Assembly: GCA_014763905.1 (NCBI GenBank)
Contig: JACXUN010000101.1
Location: forward strand, 1 to 5,958
Direction: 5' to 3'
DNA from: Campylobacterales bacterium
GTDB lineage: Bacteria > Campylobacterota > Campylobacteria > Campylobacterales > Sulfurovaceae
Length of the DNA stretch: 5,958 nucleotides
Position numbers and translations under genes: made by a program. Of this stretch, positions 1 through 4,221 are shown piece after piece. The notes beneath the pieces are model-generated. The model saw only the letters and a program-made list of their open reading frames with translations. It did no database searches and was not told the origin of the DNA. Position 1 is the first letter of the stretch. The number at the start of each line of letters is the position of its first letter.

Positions 1-78
1 TTTTTGAATTAGCTTTAGCTAGTCCTGCAAAAATCTGCCTTACCTATGAAAAACCTCGTAAAACTGTGACTATAATAC
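1..78. other. Unassigned non-coding stretch at the left edge
   Basis: I see no gene, RNA or convincing repeat here. A TATAAT hexamer at 71-76 could act as a -10 element reading towards the gene at 223, but no matching -35 box lies at the right distance. A plus-strand frame is open from position 3 to 149, but it runs antisense to the transposase remnant and resembles nothing I know. Confidence 0.4.
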
Positions 79-95
79 TCCGTCGAACTCAGGTT
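79..95. repeat. 17-bp repeat, copy 1 (matches tilS hairpin arm)
   Basis: TCCGTCGAACTCAGGTT is identical to 3767-3783, where it forms the right arm of the hairpin after tilS. Here the left arm is missing, so no hairpin can form. The copy lies exactly where similarity to the IS256 transposase ends, and it contains that remnant's stop codon. Confidence 0.75.
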
Positions 96-208
96 TTTAT
101 CTCTTTGTTGAAACGCTCTACAAGGTTTGTAGAGTCTATTTTTCTATGATGTGACTTTGGAAATGCCAAACCAAGATTGAATCCAAAGCACTCATCAAAG
201 AGAGCAGT
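89..208 (-). pseudogene. IS256-family transposase remnant (C-terminal tail)
   Basis: Read on the minus strand, this stretch encodes about 39 residues and then a TGA at 91-89. It contains LAFPKSHHRKI followed by STNLVERFNKEIK. The pattern of FP, H, R-x-I, TN-x-x-ER-x-N-x-EIK is the C-terminal signature of IS256/Mutator-type DDE transposases; the Glu of the TNxxER block lies in the conserved region expected to carry the last catalytic acid. The family normally continues with an R-R-T...FPN segment, which is missing: after EIKT comes a stop and unrelated sequence. Upstream (towards 229) the frame stays open but the residues turn low-complexity, and a stop closes it at 232-230. About nine tenths of a roughly 390-residue protein is therefore absent. 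It is a dead scar from an old insertion or recombination. The family call rests on motif memory, not a search. Confidence 0.72.
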
Positions 209-222
209 GAAAAAAAGAGAAA

Positions 223-549
223 GTGAAGATCAAAGACGGCGGTGTCGAACAGACGATTACCCTACCGGTCGCTCAACCCCGCAAAGGGTTACTCAACCGT
301 TTGGTGGATGAAAATGCCAGTCAATCGGGTATCATGATTAAGTTTTCCAAAAAAGATATCGATCCGGCACAACTCGAAGCACAATTTGGTCTAAAAGTGA
401 AAACTAAACTCAAAAGTGGTTACTATATCTTGGAGAACCAATCAACGCAAAGTGATGCGGCGATCATCGAGGAGATGCTGGGTTCTTCTTATAACAGTAC
501 GATTCAAACGGTTCGTCCCAATATCAAACTCAATATGCAGCCACGCTAA
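223..549 (+). CDS. Subtilase-propeptide-like protein, probably 5'-truncated
   Basis: A 108-residue product starting at GTG; the frame is closed by a TGA at 208-210, so it cannot extend much further upstream. Residues 36-41 (GIMIKF), 51-63 (a helix leading into FGLKVKTKL), 67-71 (YYILE) and 97-100 (VRPN) follow the order seen in propeptides of S8 subtilisin-like proteases (IVKF, then GLKV, then YxVE, then VEPN). In those proteins a catalytic domain follows; here the protein ends eight residues after VRPN. There is no signal peptide, though such proteins are usually exported, and no convincing ribosome binding site precedes the GTG. The upstream DNA is the IS256 remnant, so the true N-terminus may have been lost. 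It could be a stand-alone protease inhibitor-like protein, a decaying fragment, or something unrelated. Resemblance to propeptides is my inference from pattern only. It sits 49 bases before the phosphatase gene. Confidence 0.5.
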   Translation: MKIKDGGVEQTITLPVAQPRKGLLNRLVDENASQSGIMIKFSKKDIDPAQLEAQFGLKVKTKLKSGYYILENQSTQSDAAIIEEMLGSSYNSTIQTVRPNIKLNMQPR

Positions 550-598
550 AGGTTAGGATGTTATGATTCATTCCAAAAGATTCAGGAGCAATTGAGGA

Positions 599-1030
599 AT
601 GAAATCCGTTATCTTTATCTGTCTGGGCAATATCTGCCGATCTTCATTAGCTGAGGGTGTTGCCCGAGCCAAAGCCCAACAACTGAATATCAAAATCCGC
701 ATTGATTCGGCAGGTACATCACGTTATCATAACGGAGAGGCACCTTGTCCGCTTTCGATACAACTAGCTAAAAAACATGGAATCGATATCTCCCACCAGC
801 GTTCGCAGCATACCAGTGAATTTGATCTCAATAGTTATGATAAAGTAATCGCTTTAGACGAGAGCAATAAACGCGATCTCTTGGCAATGGGTGTAAACCA
901 GGTTCAGAAGTTAGGGGACTTTGGTTTTGAGGGAGCGGATGTCGCCGATCTCTACTACTATCCTGAAAAAGCCGAACAGGTTTATGCGATGGTCGAAAAA
1001 GCAGTCGAGAAGATTTTGACTCAGCTCTAA
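599..1030 (+). CDS. Low-molecular-weight protein tyrosine phosphatase
   Basis: A 143-residue cytoplasmic protein, the usual size for the family (about 140-160). The N-terminal P-loop CLGNICRSS places the nucleophile at Cys8 and the phosphate-binding Arg at Arg14, the C-x5-R signature of LMW-PTPs. Further family features are DSAGT (36-40), the GI-x-I-SHQRS block (61-69) that precedes the conserved helix, and an acidic loop with Asp117. That loop reads DLYY where the family has DPYY/DPWY; the general acid Asp is kept but the Pro is lost. It should hydrolyse phosphotyrosine in proteins; the bacterial relatives either act on capsule tyrosine kinases or have no known partner, and none is visible here. 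The ATG is preceded by AGGAG at 584-588, 10 bases away, with a second GAGG too close to be used. A promoter for the next genes lies inside its last codons. Confidence 0.93.
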   Translation: MKSVIFICLGNICRSSLAEGVARAKAQQLNIKIRIDSAGTSRYHNGEAPCPLSIQLAKKHGIDISHQRSQHTSEFDLNSYDKVIALDESNKRDLLAMGVNQVQKLGDFGFEGADVADLYYYPEKAEQVYAMVEKAVEKILTQL

Positions 1031-1043
1031 AACGCGTTATAAT
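1016..1043 (+). promoter_or_regulatory. Sigma70-type promoter for the lipoprotein/hydrolase genes
   Basis: TTGACT at 1016-1021 and a perfect TATAAT at 1038-1043 are separated by 16 bases. Initiation is expected near 1050, about 28 bases before the TTG start of the lipoprotein. The -35 box lies in the last codons of the phosphatase gene, so the downstream genes can be expressed separately from it. Confidence 0.65.
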
Positions 1044-1058
1044 GTCAACTTACATTAT
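1039..1058. promoter_or_regulatory. Inverted repeat over the -10 box: possible operator
   Basis: ATAATGT (1039-1045) and ACATTAT (1052-1058) form a perfect 7-bp inverted repeat with a 6-base gap. It covers the -10 box and the likely start of transcription, a place where a bound dimeric repressor would block initiation. AT-rich repeats arise easily by chance, and no regulator gene is nearby. Confidence 0.3.
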
Positions 1059-1077
1059 CAACTAAAAAGGGGCGATT

Positions 1078-1506
1078 TTGAAACAGATAGCAAAGTACGC
1101 AACGGCAGTAGCCGTGACTTTTCTCATAACTGGGTGTATTCCGCAACCTAAACCAAACATTCCCACCACACCGCAAATTGGTGACCCAATTCATAATGCC
1201 GATTACGGCTATCCACCAAGCAACTATCAGCAGTCGATTAGAAGCTATTTCTCGAATCGTATTAACCGCTCAGAGTTAGCCAATTATCAATTCTCTAAAC
1301 CGCAGCGTGCCTATAAACGAAACGGATTGGCGTATGGAGGAGATGTGACATGGAAAGGGTGGCTGGTAGATGTCTCGATCGCCGTACCCAATAAAGCCGG
1401 TCGTATGATGCCAGCGAAGCCGTATATGGTTCTTTTTACACAATCGGTTATCGTCGAAGCTATTTTAGGCAGTGATCATCAATTGGTGACAAGGGTAGGG
1501 CAGTAA
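1078..1506 (+). CDS. Small lipoprotein of unknown function
   Basis: A 142-residue protein starting at TTG, supported by AAGGGG at 1067-1072, five bases upstream. Residues 1-20 form a lipoprotein signal: K2, K6, a hydrophobic run and the lipobox I-T-G-C with Cys20 as the lipidated residue. A Pro-rich linker (about 21-46) leads to a domain with YPPSNYQQSIRSYF (45-58), then a Ser/Leu-A-x-YxF-xxP segment, GLAYGG, a W-K-G-W-L-V-D-V strand and a PYMVLF strand near the end. I recall this pattern (PPxxYxxxIxxYF ... YxFxxP ... WxGWxVDV ... KPYMVLI) in small uncharacterised proteobacterial lipoproteins; no function is known to me. It should be anchored to the periplasmic face of the inner or outer membrane; Ile21 at +2 gives no inner-membrane retention signal. 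Its TAA abuts the ATG of the next gene, so the two are co-transcribed and probably co-translated. Confidence 0.85.
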   Translation: MKQIAKYATAVAVTFLITGCIPQPKPNIPTTPQIGDPIHNADYGYPPSNYQQSIRSYFSNRINRSELANYQFSKPQRAYKRNGLAYGGDVTWKGWLVDVSIAVPNKAGRMMPAKPYMVLFTQSVIVEAILGSDHQLVTRVGQ

Positions 1507-2232
1507 ATGGCAAATTTCAATACACACTTTGTAGTAGCGGCATCAGTTTCAGCTGTGGTCAGCGGAACCCTTCTCTCGATGGAGGTGGTAGCCCCGGAGC
1601 AGGCGGTGATTGCCTTTATATTAGGAACACTAGGCGGTCTACTGCCGGATATCGATTCAGATCACTCGACTTCGATTGATGTCGGATTTAATGTCATTTC
1701 GTTATTGATGACTATTTTAGCTGTATTTATTAAATCCTCGACCTATTCGATTGTCGAGATGCTGGTCTTGGCGGGGGTTGTGTTTGCCGGAATTCGTTAC
1801 GGTTTGATCGGTATTTTCCGTCAAACCTCCAAACACCGAGGGATGTTTCATTCTATCCCGGTTGCCCTGATCTGGGGGGCGAGTATGGCAATTATCGTGC
1901 ATCTCTTTTTCGGATTGAATGCCTTGGTAGCATGGATTTACGGTTTTATGATCAGTATGGGATATCTGGTGCATTTGACACTGGATGAGGTCTACAGTGT
2001 CGATTTGGGCAATAAACGGATGAAAAAATCCTTTGGAAGTGCATTAAAATTCGGTATGTTCAAAAATCAACAGCAGAAGATTCATACTGCGATTATCTAT
2101 GCAGCTCTCATCGGATTGCTGTTTGTGGCTCCGGATACTTCAATGCTTCAGACGGCAATCTTCAGTCAAGAAGCATGGCTGAATTTTCAAGATGTACTAA
2201 TTCCTTATGACGGAAACTGGTTCCTAAAATAA
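1507..2232 (+). CDS. Membrane metal-dependent hydrolase, YdjM/DUF457 type
   Basis: A 241-residue polytopic inner-membrane protein with about six to seven hydrophobic segments (roughly 9-28, 31-47, 62-76, 82-103, 118-136, 138-156, 194-208). The conserved polar residues of the YdjM-like family (putative LexA-regulated inner-membrane hydrolases, PF04307) are all visible: an N-terminal H7 in NTHF, PDID with D48 and D50 after a glycine-rich turn, HRGMFHS with H110, R111 and H115, and GYLVHLTLDE with H156 and D160. These His and Asp residues are thought to bind metal. The substrate is unknown; relatives are often guessed to act on lipids or phosphate esters. The start ATG directly follows the stop of the lipoprotein gene, with TAGGG at 1496-1500 as ribosome binding site. 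The REP-like hairpins three bases after its stop may protect its mRNA 3' end or stop transcription. Confidence 0.88.
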   Translation: MANFNTHFVVAASVSAVVSGTLLSMEVVAPEQAVIAFILGTLGGLLPDIDSDHSTSIDVGFNVISLLMTILAVFIKSSTYSIVEMLVLAGVVFAGIRYGLIGIFRQTSKHRGMFHSIPVALIWGASMAIIVHLFFGLNALVAWIYGFMISMGYLVHLTLDEVYSVDLGNKRMKKSFGSALKFGMFKNQQQKIHTAIIYAALIGLLFVAPDTSMLQTAIFSQEAWLNFQDVLIPYDGNWFLK

Positions 2233-2234
2233 CT

Positions 2235-2303
2235 GTAGCGTGGGCATTCCTGCCCACGAAAAATTATTCAGGAATTACACGTGGGTAGCAATGCCCACGT
2301 TAC
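2235..2303. repeat. Pair of inverted REP-like palindromes (BIME-like)
   Basis: The first unit is GTAG (2235-2238) followed by a perfect 8-bp hairpin, CGTGGGCA at 2239-2246 and TGCCCACG at 2251-2258, loop TTCC. The second is in the opposite orientation: stem 2279-2287 with 2292-2300 around a GCAA loop (one G-T wobble), followed by TTAC, which is GTAA on the other strand. A GTAG-like tetranucleotide at the foot of an imperfect hairpin, occurring in head-to-tail inverted pairs, is how REP elements mobilised by RAYT (TnpA-REP) proteins look. The outer arms (GTAGCGTGGGCA and TGCCCACGTTAC) also pair with each other with one mismatch. No T-tract follows directly, so it is not a classic terminator. 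Confidence 0.75.
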
Positions 2304-2323
2304 ATTTTAAGATAAGGATAACC

Positions 2324-2665
2324 ATGACAATATACGGCATCAAAACCTGTGGCAGCGTCAAAAAAGCTCTCAAATTTTTCAACGATCACGGTATCGATTA
2401 TAATTTTGTCGATTTTAAAAAAGAGTCCGTCGGTGAAGAGCGAATCAACAAATGGCTCCAAAAGACAACCATCGATAAACTCTTCAATAACAAAGGAACC
2501 AAATACCGGCAATTGGGTCTTAAAGAACTCAATTTGGATAGTGCCGGGAAAATCGAATGGCTGGCTAAAGAGAATATGCTGATCAAACGCCCGGTGATTG
2601 AATATGGGAATGGCGAAGTGATGGTGGCATTTGATGAGGATGTGTATAAAGCAGCGTTTTTATAG
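2324..2665 (+). CDS. ArsC/Spx-family thioredoxin-fold protein, YffB-like
   Basis: A 113-residue protein, normal size for the family. The N-terminal MTIYGIKTCGSVKKAL gives a thioredoxin-fold beta strand and a helix with a single redox Cys9; the pattern Y-G-I-K-x-C-x-x-x-KKA is that of YffB/ArsC-like proteins, which lack the second Cys of Spx CxxC. Further matches are GTKYRQL (58-64), and LIKRPVIE (86-93) with Arg89, the position of a key Arg in ArsC. YffB-type proteins are assumed to be glutathione-dependent or other thiol reductases; arsenate reduction is not established for them and no ars genes are nearby. I chose ATG 2324 because AAGGA sits at 2314-2318, five bases upstream. A start 28 codons earlier at GTG 2240 is open but would translate through both REP hairpins. 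It probably has its own promoter or relies on read-through past the hairpins. Confidence 0.88.
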   Translation: MTIYGIKTCGSVKKALKFFNDHGIDYNFVDFKKESVGEERINKWLQKTTIDKLFNNKGTKYRQLGLKELNLDSAGKIEWLAKENMLIKRPVIEYGNGEVMVAFDEDVYKAAFL

Positions 2666-2764
2666 AAAAAACAAATTACAGAGGGGGCGATTCTCTTTTC
2701 CTTGGCGGGTATGAGTTTGGTGTTGTTGGGATATCTAATCTTGATCAAAAAAAATCGTTTTCTG

Positions 2765-2773
2765 TGTTATAAT
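2765..2773 (+). promoter_or_regulatory. Extended -10 promoter of tilS
   Basis: TGTTATAAT is a perfect extended -10 element (TGn plus TATAAT at 2768-2773). No good -35 box lies 16-18 bases upstream; instead there is an A/T-rich tract from 2747 on, which is common in Campylobacterota promoters. Initiation six to seven bases after the hexamer would fall at 2779-2781, on the ATG of tilS. Confidence 0.6.
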
Positions 2774-2779
2774 TCCCCT

Positions 2780-3751
2780 ATGTTAACCCTTGATAGCACC
2801 ACCCGTCCTCTATTACAAACGCAAAAAAATCTCTTGGCTTTTTCTGCCGGTATTGATTCGACGGCACTGTTTTTTCTGCTTCAGGAAGAGGGTATCGCTT
2901 TTGATATCGCACTGGTCAATTACGGTGTACGGGAGGAAAGCGATGTGGAAGAGCGATATGCCAAAACATTAGCAGAAACCCATAATCTGAGCTGCTTCAC
3001 GCTTCATGCTCCTAAATTTTCCACTCATTTTGAAGAAGAGGCACGCCGTTTTCGCTATCAATTCTTTGAGCGTTTGGTAACCGAACATGGATATGAGAAT
3101 CTGATTACCGCTCACCAACTCAATGATCAACTGGAGTGGCTGCTGATGCGTTTGACCAAAGGAGCCGGAACGGTTGAGCTAGTAGGGCTGGAGAGCGTTT
3201 CTAAGCGTACAAACTATACAATCCTACGTCCAATCCTCCATCATAGCAAAAAAGAGCTTCTAGCCTATCTACAGCAGCATAATCAGACCTATTTTATCGA
3301 TAGTTCCAATAGTGATGAGCAGTATGAACGGAACTATTTCCGCCGGCACTTTACCGATCGGCTGATCGAGGAGTATCAAGCAGGCATTACCCAGAGCTTA
3401 GCCTATCTGAGAGAAGACAAAGCGGTGCTGTTGAGTGGATATCGAGAGCTTTTTCATTACGAAGAACTCTACATCTTAGCCTTGGAACAGGAGTCGGTCA
3501 AAGTTCGAGTAATCGATCGGTATCTGAAGCAATTGGGATATCTGCTCTCGGCAGCTCAGCGGGAAATATTACAATCTGAAAAGAGTGTAGTTTTAGGGGG
3601 AGTATGGGCGGTGGAAATCGTCGAGCAGCGAATTTTTATTAGCCCTTATGTGCAAACAGTAATCCCCAAAAAGGAGAGGGAACGTTATCGCATCGCCAAA
3701 ATCCCGCCAAAAGTGCGAGGGTACTGCTACCTGCAGGGGATAATAATCTGA
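2780..3751 (+). CDS. tilS: tRNA(Ile)-lysidine synthase
   Basis: A 323-residue cytoplasmic enzyme that uses ATP and lysine to convert C34 of the tRNA(Ile) CAU anticodon to lysidine, so that it reads AUA and is charged with Ile. The ATP-pyrophosphatase P-loop is SAGIDST at 22-28 (usually SGGxDS). Family positions follow in order: VNYGVREES (46-54), AHQLNDQLEW (111-120, normally HHxDDQxET), LMRLTKGAG (122-130), LRPIL (149-153), and the D-x-x-N...RN-x-x-R block (D174, N177, N185, R188). It is the short form, without most of the C-terminal domains of the 432-residue E. coli protein, like the roughly 310-residue Aquifex enzyme. ATG 2780 was chosen because it precedes the first conserved strand (LLAFSAGIDST) by the usual distance. 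The frame is open back to the stop of the previous gene, and starts at 2702 or 2711 would add a hydrophobic stretch unlike any TilS. No ribosome binding site lies before 2780. Confidence 0.9.
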   Translation: MLTLDSTTRPLLQTQKNLLAFSAGIDSTALFFLLQEEGIAFDIALVNYGVREESDVEERYAKTLAETHNLSCFTLHAPKFSTHFEEEARRFRYQFFERLVTEHGYENLITAHQLNDQLEWLLMRLTKGAGTVELVGLESVSKRTNYTILRPILHHSKKELLAYLQQHNQTYFIDSSNSDEQYERNYFRRHFTDRLIEEYQAGITQSLAYLREDKAVLLSGYRELFHYEELYILALEQESVKVRVIDRYLKQLGYLLSAAQREILQSEKSVVLGGVWAVEIVEQRIFISPYVQTVIPKKERERYRIAKIPPKVRGYCYLQGIII

Positions 3752-3784
3752 GTTCGATGGAGTAATTCCGTCGAACTCAGGTTA
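3744..3784. terminator. Long hairpin between convergent genes, likely bidirectional terminator
   Basis: CTGAGTTCGATGGA (3748-3761) pairs with TCCGTCGAACTCAG (3767-3780) over 14 bp with one G-T wobble and a GTAAT loop; four more weak pairs extend it to 3744-3784. The tilS stop TGA (3749-3751) lies within the left arm, and the TAA of the minus-strand gene (3784-3782) lies at the base of the right arm. Position between convergent genes fits a shared terminator, but neither side has a proper T-tract, so termination may be weak or the hairpin may act on mRNA stability. Confidence 0.65.
3767..3783. repeat. 17-bp repeat, copy 2
   Basis: Identical to 79-95 over 17 bases. Here it is the right arm of the tilS hairpin plus three bases beyond it. 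Confidence 0.75.
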
Positions 3785-4207
3785 ATACGGCTTTACTATC
3801 AGTTTGACGGTATAGCTGTTATTGCTCTCTTCAAACGCTATCTTATTTTCCACTACAACCGCATAATTTAGTGATAAGTTCTCTAAATAGGGATAAAAAA
3901 GACCAATCTTATCACTGCTCATGGTGATCGTCACCTCATAGGCATCATTATTGGTTGAGGTAACATTAACCTGATTGAAAATCTCTTCAGCATCGGTTTT
4001 AAATACCTCCGTATGAAATGGCTTGGCATTAGGCTGTACGCCGACACGGTGATCAAGTGAGGCTAGATGATCTGCTTTTTGGGTATAGATTTTTTCATTT
4101 TTATAAAATGAGACCATCGTCGGAATCACCCATACCGCTAAGATAATGAGTGACAGGATAAAAGATAGCTTAATAAGTGGCGATATGTTTTGTAAGGCTT
4201 TAATCAT
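3782..4207 (-). CDS. Single-pass membrane protein, GspM/PilO-like
   Basis: A 141-residue protein with a short N-terminal cytoplasmic part (K3, K13), one membrane helix (about 12-34), a charged, probably helical stretch (36-55), and a C-terminal periplasmic domain. That domain has a strand YEVTITMSS (90-98), a helix around FYPYLENLSL (104-113), a strand, and a final strand SYTVKLIVKPY (131-141). This strand-helix-strand-strand order after one N-terminal helix is the layout of GspM and PilO, which bind GspL/PilN in the inner-membrane platform of type II secretion and type IV pilus machines. Sequence similarity is too weak for me to name it; the call rests on architecture and on the neighbour. 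It starts 14 bases after the preceding gene, with AAGAG at 4219-4215 as ribosome binding site, and is the last gene of the minus-strand cluster. Gene call is sure, function tentative. Confidence 0.8.
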   Translation of the reverse strand: MIKALQNISPLIKLSFILSLIILAVWVIPTMVSFYKNEKIYTQKADHLASLDHRVGVQPNAKPFHTEVFKTDAEEIFNQVNVTSTNNDAYEVTITMSSDKIGLFYPYLENLSLNYAVVVENKIAFEESNNSYTVKLIVKPY

Positions 4208-4221
4208 CTCTCAACTCTTTT

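Noticed and set aside
71..76. TATAAT as a promoter for the gene at 223
   Set aside because: No -35 box at suitable spacing, no TGn extension, and AT-rich hexamers are frequent; mentioned but not listed as a separate promoter.
116..134. Perfect 8-bp hairpin with a 3-base loop followed by a T-rich run, looking like a terminator
   Set aside because: It lies inside the conserved TNLVE-coding part of the IS256 transposase remnant, so the repeat is explained by coding sequence; the T-run is also interrupted.
3..149. Open plus-strand frame of about 48 codons at the left edge
   Set aside because: It runs antisense to the transposase remnant, has no recognisable motif, and its start lies outside the window.
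563..595. Ten-codon ORF with an AGGA four bases upstream, between the propeptide-like and phosphatase genes
   Set aside because: Too short to distinguish from chance; no attenuator-like codon run or hairpin accompanies it.
1717..1974. 85-codon minus-strand frame inside the membrane hydrolase gene
   Set aside because: Shadow frame opposite a well-supported gene; low-complexity polar residues and no ribosome binding site.
2240..2323. 28-codon upstream extension of the ArsC-like gene from GTG 2240
   Set aside because: It would translate both REP hairpins, lacks a ribosome binding site, and the family starts at the MTIYGIKTC strand with a good AAGGA before ATG 2324.
2702..2779. Upstream start of tilS adding 26 residues
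   Set aside because: TilS proteins begin shortly before the P-loop strand; the extension is hydrophobic and includes the -10 element of the likely promoter. Kept only as a low-ranking finding.
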